From the NCBI GenBank assembly GCA_949152475.1, contig OX424567.1, forward strand, positions 20,237,402 through 20,301,401: a stretch of DNA of 64,000 bases, in the 5' to 3' direction. The first letter of the stretch is position 1, and every line of letters begins with the position of its first letter. The stretch is from Terebella lapidaria. Taxonomy: Eukaryota; Annelida; Polychaeta; Terebellida; Terebellidae. Shown here piece after piece: positions 34,405 through 46,284 of the stretch. The notes beneath the pieces are model-generated. The model was not told the origin of the DNA, did no database searches, and worked only from the letters and a program-made list of their open reading frames with translations. The translations under genes and the position numbers were made by a program.

Positions 34405-34858
34405 GTGTCGTTCCCATGTCGACATCCATTGTTTCCAACAGAGGCAGGTGTTCTGGTGACAGGGCGTAATGCTATACATATCTCGTATCCTTCGAAGCTT
34501 TCTGTTAGAGAAGAAGCTATAACGTTGACTTGGAATCGAATCAGTGCCTTGCTTGTGCTTGGTGCCTTATCTTATCTCGTGCTTCGATAATCATCGGCTT
34601 TCCATTCATTGCTCGACCAACTACATTACATTAGCAGAGGATGATATGACGTAGGCAGTGTCCATGCCTTCGCGAGTATGCCCGATGGGGTGTGTAACGT
34701 TCACTCCTTTCATGTTGGTCACACTGTGGCATATCTTTTATACCAATCAAGTGGATTCTATGATAGGTTTCTATGAATTTATGAAAATTCACAATGCTGT
34801 AAGTGCTGCACTGCGAAGTCACAAAACATATGATCAATATAAGAATGAAATTACATGA
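34405..34858 (+). pseudogene. 'YDQYxNEIT' family gene fragment, right-arm copy
   Basis: Reads TEAGVLVTGRNAIHISYPSK and LTWNRISALLVLGAL, then a stop. About 80 bp on, another frame gives FASMPDGVCNVHSFHVGHTV, and the frame after that ends KTYDQYKNEIT-stop. Compared with the left-arm copy it has extra disruptions, so it is a pseudogene or spans small introns. The function is unknown. Confidence 0.45.
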
Positions 34859-35294
34859 TCGTATAACAATCAGTCACTGGTTAACTCTATGATTAATTAT
34901 TTATGATTTTTCAGACTTAACAAAGCACCAATTTCCACCACCAAGTGATGCTCAGACTGAGACTTGAATATGAAACAAATATGAGCCTTAAAACTACTTA
35001 AAGTGATTCACAATTGGACTATCTAGACAGACCGAGCAAAAAACTAAATGTACCTCAACTGAATCGGACATTGATGACTAGGTTACAACAATACTAATTC
35101 ATTTGAACACTGACTTGGTAGTGTCAACTGGATGAATCGGCACTAAAATATTCTGAGAATGAACGATCATAACACGATTTAGTGCTGTAGTTTGGCTGCA
35201 ACAGTGAAAGCTGGTTTCTATACCTCAGAAATGACGAATTCATATTCATTTTTCGTATGAATTCACCATGATTAATCCATTTTGAAAAATGTAC

Positions 35295-35297
<3 letters not shown>

Positions 35298-35334
<37 letters not shown>
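35298..35334. repeat. TA microsatellite
   Basis: About eighteen TA repeats in a row. Confidence 0.95.
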
Positions 35335-35339
<5 letters not shown>

Positions 35340-35384
35340 ATATCCGAATAAAGAAGGTGTGTGACATTATCCAGGAGTAATGTA

Positions 35385-35492
35385 CAGTGGATCGTGTGTT
35401 TTAAAACCACCGAAGGGACCCCCTAAATTGGTCTTAAATGACAGGTGGTCTCTCACGATAGGTGCACGTGGTCTTTAACACATGATCCACTG
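35385..35492. mobile_element. 108-bp mariner-type MITE
   Basis: Ends CAGTGGATCGTGTGTT and (reverse) CAGTGGATCATGTGTT, continuing to ACCAC, with TA on each side (35,383-35,384 and 35,493-35,494). The length, CAGTG ends and TA duplication are those of Tc1/mariner MITEs. Confidence 0.85.
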
Positions 35493-35930
35493 TAGTTTAT
35501 TAACGTATCGATGTTTCTATCGTAATACAACGATGGTTATTCTTGTGTATATGAGTTTATTCATGGCGGAAACTGTGTGATCCTGTCATTTCCAGGATAA
35601 TGCCTGAACGAGACATGGTGAAACTAAATAGCTCCTCCGAGGCTATGGAATCAGTTGTCCATAGAAGTAGCTGTGCATTTTTGTTGAGATTAACTACTCC
35701 TATACTCAAGGTGTATGTCACATAAATGTACAAAGGAAGTGCGCCAGAAATCAGCGGTCAGAAAAGTTTCCTGCATTGACCATAACTGGCCAGTGTTGGT
35801 CATTGTATGAGAGATACTAGCATGCTAATGAACGTTGCTCGGAATGATTTTATACTGATCACATTTCATACTAAGTATATGAGTGGTTTTACATATGGTA
35901 CAGGATAGACTCTAACAATGAACGAACTGT

Positions 35931-36660
35931 GTGAAGCAATTGAACTTGTCACGCCAAGTCAGGGTAAAACGAGTTGACATTTGCGTAAGTGTGATGCTCC
36001 AAATCTGTGCCCACAGCAAAGAGCACATCAATTGTTTATGGGGAAAGTTGTTTATCCGGGTTGACGATCCAGACCACTACAAAAAAAGCAGAAGCACGAT
36101 AGCTCTAGAAAAAGAGAAGCGTACACCAATGTGAGTGAAATTTGTCCACATAATGCAATGAAGCATTTTTCAGCGCCAACTGAAGAAGAAATCCGCCAAG
36201 AACATCATGAACATGGAGAAAAATACAATCAATCCAATCAGCCCACTGTCACACAAACAAATTGTGCTGATGACTCTAGATGGACAGAAAGAATAAAACA
36301 GATTCAAACCACAAGAACAGAGATCCAGACAGTCCAAGCTAAGAAAGCCTATGGGAAACAGACAGACAGAGCAAGTACCTCATCTGAATCAGATGACACA
36401 TAGGACACGCCGAGATCCTATGTAGAAGTTGTGAACAAAGCCCTGAGCAAAACCACTCATCCAAACAAATGGAACTGGAGAAAATGTCATCCGTAAGAAG
36501 ATTACAATAGAAAGAAAAGGAAAGATACTCTATCAAAGTACAGATAATTTGGTTCACGAGTACTAGAAGAGTGCCACAATTTCGAGGGAGGTACCCCTGA
36601 AAAGTGGCTGAAGAAGGGCAAACACTGTTCATTCTGGAGTGTTCTAGGCGATTCAAATCC
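35931..36660 (+). pseudogene. Coding-like, charged protein fragment, unknown
   Basis: Text such as KLFIRVDDPDHYKKSRST, then APTEEEIRQEHHEHGEKYNQ, a Q/T-rich stretch, SSESDDT and, after a stop, RSYVEVVNKALSKTTHPNKW and PEKWLKKGKHCSFWSVLGD. The composition is protein-like throughout, but several stops and frame changes divide it. No domain is recognised. I find no counterpart in the left arm, so it may have been inserted, perhaps as a retrocopy or element gene. Confidence 0.35.
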
Positions 36661-36711
36661 GGCCATCTTATTGTATAAATCGGATGTTGCAAGTTCAGTG
36701 CATTGAACAAG

Positions 36712-36957
36712 TTACAAAGCTATGCTTATGAAGGCTTCTGAGCGCATTGCATGCTGTTGATGTGATTTATTTGCACACACATGCGCGGCTATAGTCAAAC
36801 GCTCCAGAAAAGTGCTTTGACCGCTGCCACCTTGGAATGTGACCAGTATTGACCGAATGAATTCGATTATATGTTGATTACCACAAAATAGTTCTGAGAT
36901 GTCTTCCATGCAATCTCTGAGATGTTTTCGACCAAGACCTTCGACAAAACCAGCCAA
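36712..36957 (-). other. Reverse-strand open frame, unknown, 81 codons
   Basis: GLGRKHLRDCMEDISELFCG, then ILVTFQGGSGQSTFLERLTI has amphipathic, protein-like spacing. There is no homologue and no splice or promoter signal. It could be an exon or part of the same inserted unit as 35.9-36.7 kb. Confidence 0.25.
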
Positions 36958-37379
36958 TTGAAAATAATTTGATGTTTCAAATTTAGAAAAAAAAGTCGTT
37001 GTTCATTTGCAGCATAGTGTTAGGTGGTGCAGCGTAGGGCGCTTATGATATTGAAAAGGTAGAACACATACATGTTACAATGGTTAAATGGGTCGCCTCA
37101 TATTCCATATTGCACATTTTGTAATTTGCATGTTTTTGTACATACAACTTTTACGTTATGTAAACTCGCGGCTGCCATTTCCTGTGACTTTACATGTACA
37201 CTAACGTGTATTTACCCGCACATCAATTATACTGGTATATTATATGTGCTCGCTACATTTAGTCCAATACAAATGTTACCAATGGTAGCCCAACGTCAAT
37301 CGAAATAATCAAAAGGTTATGGCTAACATGATTACTTACGGTTATAGTTGGTATTAATGCCATTGTCCGGAACAATAAC

Positions 37380-37720
37380 ATTTTTAGTCAGAACAAGAGA
37401 AGCATCGCACTCAGGATGAAGACCACTGGTTGAGCAATTGATCAAGCTCATTGAACACGAAATTATGAGTTCGAAGAGATCAGGAACATCCGGGTGTCGT
37501 CGTCCTTTCTCTATACTATTGTGTCATGAAAAAAACATAATCAATAATGCAGCGAAACAAATGTGTCCCAATTTATGTGCGATTCATTTGCGTCAGAACA
37601 CCAGTATCTATGTTGTCTACCAAAACCAGTGTCAGTGTAGCGTTCAGTTTGTTTTGCACTTCACTTCAGCACTTCGTGTCTTTCCTGGGAACTAGCATTG
37701 GAAAAAGTGGTTTGTTTTGG
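37380..37720 (+). pseudogene. IKLIEHEI-type gene fragment, right-arm copy
   Basis: Reads PLVEQLIKLIEHEIMS. Downstream two frames are open: one gives AKQMCPNLCAIHLRQNTSIY, the other VPIYVRFICVRTPVSM, each matching the left-arm copy (18,471-18,830). That both frames are conserved equally means the downstream part is probably no longer under protein selection. Confidence 0.4.
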
Positions 37721-38477
37721 CAGCTAAAAGATGTGCGAATGCAACACAAAAAGTAGATACAATTTAATACATGCTTTTAACAAATATATTTTGTGCTTTC
37801 AAAAAACAAATATCTTTTGTGCTTTCAACAGAATGCAACATATCAAGTCAGATAACAATGTAGAATAAAATAATATCATCAAAGACTCATACAAAGAAAC
37901 CTATGGCCACATGCGCCATGATCATGTAATTGAACGTTGATATAAGCCTTATTGCATCGTAAATTATATCAACCTTTTCCTGGCTAAAATATATGTATGA
38001 AACGCCAAGACAAGTACACGTTGTTCGGTTTGGTTCACATGTCTTTAGGAAGATGAGTAAATTGATAGAATGCTGAAGACTTCAGCACACTGTATATATC
38101 AACGACATTCAGTCTACGTTGATCGCATTAGTATGTAATTACTGATGTGTAATAACCTGAATACTGATGACCGCTGGGCCCCAGCAACATGCGAACAATT
38201 AAAGCCGTCCACTTGCCACTCTTGTGAGGTAAGCTCGGAATGAGTTGTAATGATCTGGATCCTATATGCCAGCATTATCCTTTTGACCGTAATATAACAC
38301 CGTAATACGCTGGTATATGAAGCATTGTGTGGCCATGTTATAATGATGTCAGGCGCTGCAGTATCCCTTTATATTGGCTCTGTATTGTTGTAACTAGATC
38401 TATGCTGGTCCGTGTGTTGGTGTTATACGATCTGTTAATACAGATGTTGCTCCATGATATTTTGCCACGCTTTCCAA

Positions 38478-39488
38478 AATAAACGCAGTACTTATGTACT
38501 TGTCATATATCTGTTTCTTGGGGTTTGTTTCGGATTTCTAAATTATTTTCATAAGTTGTTGGGCAGTTGTATACTAATTCCATCAGGTGTACAGTAGAAA
38601 CAACTATATTTAACACACTGTCTGCCCCTGATGACGCCAGTGTGTCTTTGGATAAACTATTTGGTCGGGCTTTGTTTCTATTGCAAAATGTTGTATTTTA
38701 CGTTTGTTATTGGCATCATCAAAATCTGACTGTATTGGTGGTAACAGATTGATACTTACATTCATACCACTGAGTCGGTGTCACTGCTGGCGGACGTTAA
38801 ATCTGTCCCCGAGGATACCATCAACTCAGTAGCCTTCGGGCTTGTGATTAGGTACTTATGTACTTGTCATATATCTGTTTCTTGGGGTTTGTTTCGGATT
38901 TCTAAATTATTTTCATAAGTTGTTGGGCAGTTGTATACTAATTCCATCAGGTGTACAGTAGAAACAACTATATTTAACACATTGTCTGCCCCTGATGACG
39001 CCAGTGTGTCTTTGGATAAACTATTTGGTCGGGCTTTGTTTCTATTGCAAAATGTTGTATTTTACGTTTGTTATTGCCATCATCAAAATCTGACTGTATT
39101 GGTGGTAACAGATTGATACTTACATTCATACCACTGAGTCGGTGTCACTGCTGGCGGACGTTAAATCTGTCCCCGAGGATACCATCAACTCAGTAGCCTT
39201 CGGGCTTGTGATTAGGTACTTATGTACTTGTCATATATCTGTTTCTTGGGGTTTGTTTCGGATTTCTAAATTATTTTCATAAGTTGTTGGGCAGCTGTAT
39301 ACTAATTCCATCAGGTGTACAGTAGAAACAACTATATTTAACACACTGTCTGCCCCTGATGGCGCCAGTGTGTCTTTGGATAAACTATTTGGTCGGGCTT
39401 TGTTTCTATTGCAAAATGTTGTATTTTACGTTTGTTATTGGCATCATCAAAATCTGACTGTATTGGTGGTAACAGATTGATACTTACA
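38478..39488 (+). mobile_element. R1 cassette A-B-A-B-A, period exactly 364 bp, with target duplication
   Basis: Unit starts at 38,490, 38,854 and 39,218. Each unit is about 272 bp of A (ACTTATGTACTTGTCATATA ... TTGATACTTACATT) and 92 bp of B (CATACCACTGAGTCGG ... GGGCTTGTGATTAGGT). The last copy stops after A. TTCCAA stands at both ends (38,472-38,477 and 39,489-39,494). The left arm of the inverted duplication shows the empty site near 17,836 (reverse: GCTTTTCAAGAATAAG). So this cassette moved as a unit. No terminal inverted repeats or protein are seen; whether it is SINE-, Helitron- or otherwise derived is unknown. Confidence 0.8.
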
Positions 39489-40013
39489 TTCCAAGAACAA
39501 GAATCCCATAACCAAACAATTTGGTCATTAAGTAGGTTTGTCCACAGTGACTGGACTCCGCCTTTTTATGCAATTACAACATTGTTTTTTTCTGCGTCAG
39601 ACCATTTTTTATATATTTCCGGTCTGATTATGTTATTAAACGTCTAGTGGATCCCGATTTTGACTGCCAAACTTTGTCCGTTAGTGTATTGTTATGAGTA
39701 TGCGTAGTGTCTACACTAACACCACGTTTGTTCCGCTATTCTGCACTCTGTCACCACCTCAAATACACAACCACTCTCTCCTCGTAACGGTTATGATCTT
39801 ATTGACACTACACTCTTCACATTCACGTTACAATCTGAATTTTTAACAGGGAACAATTTCAAAGATGGCACAACGGATATCTGTTTTGTGTATGCGTTTT
39901 TACTCAGTATCTTATCTTGAGTCAATGTTTTACTCAGGGTCAGGATAATACAATTAATCTTGCGTAAAATGTTTCAAAGAATGTGATAGTAATGTTCCAA
40001 TATGACTCGAAAT

Positions 40014-40205
40014 TTATGATGAAACAGTTCTCATGCAGTGAGTAGGACTTGTGAGTAGGACTTGTGAGTAGGACTTGTGAGTAGTGGCTTGTTTCCCAGA
40101 ATAACAGCTTTTCCACGGCAATGCCAGATATGAGCATGGAAATTCGTGGTACTCTTCTTTTCGAGTGCTTTGAAGAACGGATGTGCCAAGTATGACCTGT
40201 GTCAT
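40014..40205 (-). CDS. Small gene of the 'EFPC' family, copy 2
   Basis: On the reverse strand AATGTATAG is followed at once by ATG, as in copy 1. It encodes a 63-residue frame: MTQVILGTSVLQ, KEEYHEFPCSYLALPWKSCY, then a repetitive part. The YHEFPCxYLAL text matches copy 1 (17.17 kb, other frame) and resembles YDEFPCAY at 52.1 kb. A 13-bp repeat (GTGAGTAGGACTT, three copies, 40,038-40,084) lies in the frame; since 13 is not a multiple of 3, unit loss or gain shifts the C-terminus. The function is unknown. Confidence 0.35.
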   Translation of the reverse strand: MTQVILGTSVLQSTRKEEYHEFPCSYLALPWKSCYSGKQATTHKSYSQVLLTSPTHCMRTVSS

Positions 40206-40369
40206 CTATACATTGTCGTACATGTTATACAGTTAAAGTATAACAAGGCGTTATGCTTGCAAAATATACCTTGTATGCATGATAACACTAAAACAATTAA
40301 TGATAAAATTTACCCTGAGAACTCAGCTGAATACAATAAAGAACAATGATTTGTGGAGATTCAATGCAT

Positions 40370-40840
40370 TCGCCTATTGTGCCGTTCAATATACTTCAAT
40401 CAAACGGATATAACTAGGACCTAACAGAGCATTATTTGGCAGACGTGAACACGAAATTATCTAATCGTTTTGACAGAGATGAGCTGTTTCACATGCATCT
40501 ACAATATGCACGCACGAAGTAATCAATACACACGTCCAGACATTCCCATACAATGAATATCGTTATGAACTTGTTTTCAATCAATCAAGTTCAATTAATC
40601 TTGACAAAGATCATACATCATTTGCACTCTCTCTTGGGTCCTTTTCTCGACTGTCATTCTATTGACCAATACCGTTGTGTCCGTTGTTACTCTGATCACC
40701 CTCCTCAAAAAGTAAAACCTTGATATTTTTTTAGAACAGTCGCATCTGCTATTCCTCGTCGCTACTCAAAATGAACGGAGGACACTCTCCTTTTTGATGT
40801 TGACATGCCCATGAATGACGTATAGGGGTGCCGCTCATAT
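40370..40840 (-). promoter_or_regulatory. 5' block of the small gene, copy 2
   Basis: The reverse complement carries TACGTCATTCATGGGCAT at 40,822-40,805 and continues as in 16.4-16.9 kb. The donor position reads GTGCAA, so the splice site seen in the other copies is lost here. Confidence 0.4.
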
Positions 40841-41214
40841 ATGAAAACTATCCAAGAACTAATTGGATTTTGCCGTGATTCAAGTATTTATTAATGATTG
40901 CCTCCGCTTTGATACAGCCCTTTTCTGTTAAAACATGGACTATTAACAACCGAATGAAATCTAAATTTGTAGAACTACTCGCCTGAAATAAAACAGATTG
41001 ATGGCCCTCGGAATGGTGGATTTGGTTGGCAAAATTCGGTGTTTTCCTTTTTATTGGTACTTCGATCTGATTTCATTCAGTTCAGTATGCTTTCGGATCT
41101 GGGCTTATAACCAAAAATCAGAAGTTAAATTGCCAGGCAATTTTGACAATAAAAAATGTAAGTACAGTATCCGCTGTGCAGCGATTCCGGGCCATTGGTC
41201 GACAGCTCTCATTA

Positions 41215-42540
41215 GAGAAAATGTCATGTGCTGATTGGCAGCATTTTCAGCCAATAAGTCATTGAGACCTTGAAATGCCGGTAACGAGTTCAGGTCCACT
41301 GGCATCACGAACAACATGAATAAATTATTCGTCTTCGATCACTAGCTATTTTTATCTCACCAATAAGTGTTGTTTCCCTGTTTCAATGTGACGTCAACAT
41401 CATGTCGGACAGGTGATGACAGGTGTTTTTTTGCTTCCAGACAGGTAATACGTCACAAGTTCGGGTTCAGATTGGTGATGCATTGTTGTTTTTGCGGGTG
41501 TGATAACGATGTAGTGGATTTTTGATAGCATCAGACAGCTATCAAATGTCTTCTACTTTCTCGTAAGCATGAGAGTGTGCTCTGTTACAACTTACAACAA
41601 CTTATTTTCTCCAAATGTTTGCCTTCAGACACAATGGAAAACCGTTGGTCAGCAACTAAGCCGATTATTCCTCCAACAGTGGCAGTTGTGTCATTGCATG
41701 TGACATCAACACGAACGTGAGTAAATTACACCATTGGCAAAAACCAAGTAATTAATCAGCGCCTCGAGTCAGCGAACGATATGTCAACAAGTTGCTGCTC
41801 TTGTAGGGCTGTTTCCTGTCGTCACTAGCACACTTGTGGATCGATATTGCCACACAGCCGCCAATTGCTCCTGCTAACTGCTATCAGTGACATCACTGCA
41901 GCTCAGGTAAATTCCCCAAGTGACTGTCTAGTTGCTGATTAGAGAGAAAAGGACGACATGCAAAAATTAGTTGCTGATGTGTATTCGCTGTATATATCTA
42001 TTCAACCATATTCATTTCTGATTTATGTCCTGAGCATTTTATTGTCAGAGTGTTCACTGGCAATGCACACTGTATCCTGGTGACTCTCATGGTGAATTGT
42101 CAAACTGTCTCCTTTTCCTGAGTAATAGAATCACAACATTACCGTGAATATCTCACATGGATCATCTGCAAAATACAAGAAATAATAAACACACTAACAT
42201 AACCTAAATGCTTTTTGAAATGCACTATTTCAAATATTTCGCACAGTTTGCCTCCAAGCCCTTCTCAAAACGAAATATATGACACGTTTTCCAGCTGAAT
42301 ATATGTAATTTGATCCACTTGACCTTTTACTGCAGCAATTTGCCCGCATAAGACAGATGATTCCTGATTTCGCCTGAAAAACCAGATGTTTTGCAGATTG
42401 TGGTCTGTTCCACGTCATCACAATGGGACAAATAACTCACAAGATGATTTATCTTGTGTCACAAACTTCGTCAAGTATATGTTCACGAGATACAACCTTT
42501 TCACATACTGAATTACACATTTTGCTTGTGTCAAATAATC
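41215..42540 (+). repeat. Further copies of the duplicated gene-flanking blocks
   Basis: 41,225-41,290 (TGTGCTGATTGGC ... GAGACCTTGAAATGCCGGT) matches 28,195-28,265. 42,335-42,540 is block P (CATAAGACAGATGATTCCTG). Between them I see no gene. Confidence 0.55.
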
Positions 42541-42579
42541 TAACAATCAACAGATTCATCACGATTGTGGAGGTAAGCG

Positions 42580-42593
42580 GGGGGGGGGGGGGG
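42580..42593. repeat. Poly-G run
   Basis: About fourteen G in a row. Confidence 0.9.
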
Positions 42594-42599
42594 TATATG

Positions 42600-44015
42600 T
42601 ACGAGAAATTGAATCTAAAATTTTATTTGTATGCACCGTGAAAATTGTAGGAAAAACATTAAAATTTCAAAGGAGATGTAGTCTGATATACACTGTCACC
42701 GAACAGATAGTTCATGTATAATTAATTGGTTATATGTCAGGCACGAAACCAACAGACACTGGCCCAAAAGCACCTACCAATTTCGTTGGTTTTGTGGTTG
42801 GAAGACCCGTAACTTAGACCAAACATGTCATGAGAAGTTGATGTGTTTGTTCAATATATTATCAATCTATTACCAAAGCTTCGACCCTATTTTGACAGTC
42901 AGTGCGAGCAGGACCCACACCAGGCCGTGAAATAGGTATATGGCACGACTGATCATGAAGTGTGATCAGTATAAGGAACTTGCAGTCCATTTCATTATAC
43001 GAGAGGGTATCCCTGACACAATTCCAAATTAATGACCAATTTATTCATGAACGATTGGAGAAAACTTTAAACGACTACTAAACTCTAACACATCACTTGT
43101 GGATGTTTATGTGAAGTACACTCTGATTATAACAACAGTTTACATATATATTACCTTCATGGAAGTTATAATATCCATCCTGGTACTATCCTGGAAATAT
43201 TACTACCCACCAACTTCCTCCATGAATAATATCATAAACTCAGACAGCAATGACCATACTTGAAACTCCACTCATGATCTATGATAAATCCGAATGTTAC
43301 TCATGTATTTATCAATCATCTTCCTCACTTTGGTACCATATGCTTTCCTATTTTCTCATTCCTGACTGAATGATTCATATAAATTTGTATTTTTACTGAA
43401 TGAGCACGTGATTATGAAATAAAATTTTCTTTTGGTGCAGTTAGACTACATGGATCTATTTATATTTTTTCATGGTTTTGTATTGATGTATCGACCTCAG
43501 GTACACTTGCAGGAAAGGAAATGTGATGCAGGGAAGTGTGTGGTAACAAAGGTTGTGTAGTATCAAATAATAATATTATTGACTATAAATTATACGATAA
43601 GGCATTGGTTGCATGTTATAAGTTTAAATTTAATTGTCCGAGATATAACTGTGATTATTCATGAAATTCCTTGATATGGGTCAATTGGTTGTTCATACCA
43701 TAATTTATTATAAATGGGATGAAGTTCTGAACACAAATGAGGCGAATTGATTCTGGAATTGAAGCACTTGAAGCACTTCTAACATGAAACATGGAATTGA
43801 AGCACTTCTAACATGAATCCCTCTATGATATGAGCACTGTATGACAAGTTATGTCACATATTTTTTGTCACCATAACATTTGCCACTGTTGCAACAATTA
43901 TTTGGAAACAACAGGTGCTGACAGGAGCACAACTTATTCCTATTGATTATCACACAATATTCGAACCGTCAATGATATGGCAGACCCACAAACACGTCTA
44001 AAGTGCCACTATATT
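42600..44015. other. Gene-poor stretch
   Basis: No gene recognised. A short tandem duplication of GAATTGAAGCACTTCTAACA lies at about 43,755-43,820. Confidence 0.3.
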
Positions 44016-44019
44016 AGGT

Positions 44020-44240
44020 CGTCAAAAAATAAACATTTCATTTCCCCGACCGAGGACCAACGTTAACGTATGGGTGACATTTGCTTGGAGACAACGTGAC
44101 GAGCCCAGACAGTAAACTTGACATGTAAATATGTCACGTCTAATAAAGCCACATTATTGTGAGCGATAGAGTCTGATTCTCGACTCTGGTGTTCAAATAG
44201 ATTACAAGCATGTCACGTTTCAAAGACTGTCATCCTCTCT
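44020..44240 (+). repeat. Single copy of the roughly 230-bp repeat
   Basis: Matches 27,195-27,635: CCCCGACCGAGGACCAACG, GACATTTGCTTGGAGAC, TCTCGACTCTGGTGTTCA. Confidence 0.65.
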
Positions 44241-44664
44241 CTCCTGGTCTGTGTGTGTTTGCACAAGCCTGTAAGTGAATAAATTGCCGACAACACTACA
44301 TATTGTGGTGTTTGAGCTACACTCTTCTCATTCGCACTTTATGATCAACATGTTCATAGAAAAAGGTCGATGTGGGTATGAGAATTTTTTTCATTCCTGT
44401 TCTACAATAGGCCTGAGGGTACTAGATATTTAAAATAGCTTTAACGTTGGCATATAAATTACACATTATTGAGCAATTAGACAACATAAAACACCCTACT
44501 TTGAATATAATTTATTATGGTTCAATTGTTGATGATATCAAAATATATGACATTCTGGACTAATGAGATTCAGAATATTTATGCGTCTAGGAAATTCGAT
44601 CACAGCAAACCTAGATGCCACCACGGGCCTTCAAATGGTGGTCTAGATTGGATAATATATTAAG

Positions 44665-44937
44665 ATGAATGACATATTTTTGTTCGTTTTGATTTTAACA
44701 AAACAACTCGGATACTACCTTCGAATATATGCTCGATACTCAGAGGAATGGTTTGAAAATATTCCGTCATATACCCACATCCCCATAATGAATCGATTTG
44801 CCCAGACTAGAGCTAGGACGGTTGAAATAATTGGAGCTTTTGGGTTGTCATGTCAGCTTCCACATGATCCTCTATGGAATACTTATTCCTGTATTATGAT
44901 GCGTAATGCTGTCAAGTCAAGTAGTGTCTTCATTTGA
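44665..44937 (+). other. Candidate gene fragment, unknown, with a diverged copy at 46.87-47.27 kb
   Basis: A 90-codon frame with a hydrophobic start (MNDIFLFVLILTKQ) and SEEWFENIPSYTHIPIMNRF. The segment 46,870-47,270 is similar at DNA level (CTCGGATACTAC, CATCAGTGTGTCAG), but its open frame (47,056-47,265) differs in text, so protein selection is not evident. A secreted product is possible. No family recognised. Confidence 0.3.
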
Positions 44938-45635
44938 CTTGAATGTCTTCACAATTCTGGAGAAACATCAGTGTGTCAGACAGCAGACAAAGAGAATAAT
45001 TATTCTGGCACACGTATAGGATGGTAAAAAAATCAAGTAGCTGTGTATATTATATGTCCTGAGGTGAGGCTTAGCCATTGACACACTATATGGATATCAC
45101 CATTTCACCAATGGCAAAGGAAGATGTTATTATATGCATGAAATTAGAAATTGAAAAATTATGTCCAATCTAAGAGATAGTTGTCTCAAGGCCGGATAAA
45201 CTCAGGAAGCAAAACCCGAATGAACTGTCTGTCTATCCTCTTTCCAAGTGTGGAATGATTCCGTCCAAAACGGATCACATTTTGCTCTAAGTTTTGCCCC
45301 CATCAAATTTTAAAGCCCTGATTGTTCATACTTCTGCCATGCATATGGGCCCTCAGCCCACTGAAGGCATTTGTTTTCAATGTAACCCATGAAACGTTGT
45401 AACGGCATCAGAACGTTATTCAAACTCGTTCCTTGAACTTCATATTTCGCATGATGCTGAGATCACCCATCTCGATGTTGTGTAGCATCCATCAGGTAAC
45501 CTCTGATAACTTCAATGTGTACTTGTGTAAAAGGCATTCAACCATATAATATCATAAGATTATCTGTTTGTTATATGATGCTGTATTTTATACATTTATA
45601 CATAAACATTTATAATGTCTATGTATAAACGTCTA

Positions 45636-46070
45636 TGAATGTGAATGTTCTGCCAAACATGGATCGCACACCAATAAACACACATCGAATGGGTTCAGCT
45701 CATCATATGAATCAGTATGACACATATAATCAGGGCTCTCTGAGCAGTATCTCTGTCGTCATTCTGACACAAAAGGTTATTAATGAATTCAGCCTGATAT
45801 ATCTGGCATAATGGAGTACTGTATGCGTCTTGGTTCAACAAGAAATACTCTTGCATATTCGCGTGGATGTTTATGGCACAGGTGGGTGAAGCCACAAGTG
45901 CGTCTGTGAATGTTCTGCCAAACATGGATCGCACACCAATAGACACTGGTAGATTCCGATGTAATTCTGACATACGCACCTGTCTGCGTCCAAGTAAATG
46001 GTTGGTGTGCATCCAATTATTGAGGCGCGTCCAAACAAATCTGATTGCCAATCATGTCTATCTCTCATAA
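45636..46070 (+). other. Direct duplication of a coding-like segment
   Basis: GAATGTTCTGCCAAACATGG followed by ATCGCACACCAATA occurs at 45,644 and 45,907, giving VNVLPNMDRTPI(N/D)T in both. The second copy continues FRCNSDIRTCLRPSKWLVC with four cysteines. Opposite-strand frames are also open. Function unknown. Confidence 0.3.
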
Positions 46071-46099
46071 CAGATGACTCCCCCCCCCCCGTGCCCTGT

Positions 46100-46284
46100 T
46101 ACATCTCATCAACGCAAGGCTGGTAGCCCCTTGCTGAGACACATGGCGTCATTCACGAGCTCTTTAACATCAAGGCGAGAGTCACATCAAGCTTCCACTT
46201 CTTAAGAAAAGGTGTTCAGGGTGTTTAAGGGATACAACTTTATTGTTCAATTGGGACGACAGTCAAGAAGAAACTCTGGGGAAG
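46100..46284 (+). promoter_or_regulatory. 5' region and non-coding first exon of a small gene, copy 3
   Basis: GGCGTCATTCACGAGCTCTT matches the conserved block at 16,407 and 40,822. The conserved part ends at an ideal donor, GGGGAAG|GTAAGT (46,285). The intron-like part that follows also matches 16.6-16.8 kb (TTGATTGATTGATATA, TTTGTGTGCATATT). This is the copy with the best splice donor. Its coding exon is not identified. Confidence 0.4.

Larger units (their letters stand above)
33345..40900. repeat. Right arm of the large inverted duplication
   Basis: Mirror of 16,380-28,790 (anchors listed there). It contains its own insertions: the 1,011-bp R1 cassette (38,478-39,488), a mariner-type MITE (35,385-35,492) and probably a coding-like stretch at 35.9-37.0 kb that I cannot match to the left arm. 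Confidence 0.8.

Noticed and set aside
38567-39116. Two identical-looking 61-residue frames
   Set aside because: They are the same chance frame in successive 364-bp repeat units.
40038-40084. Short direct repeats resembling a CRISPR array
   Set aside because: The units are 13 bp in direct contact, without spacers, in animal DNA; it is a small tandem repeat.
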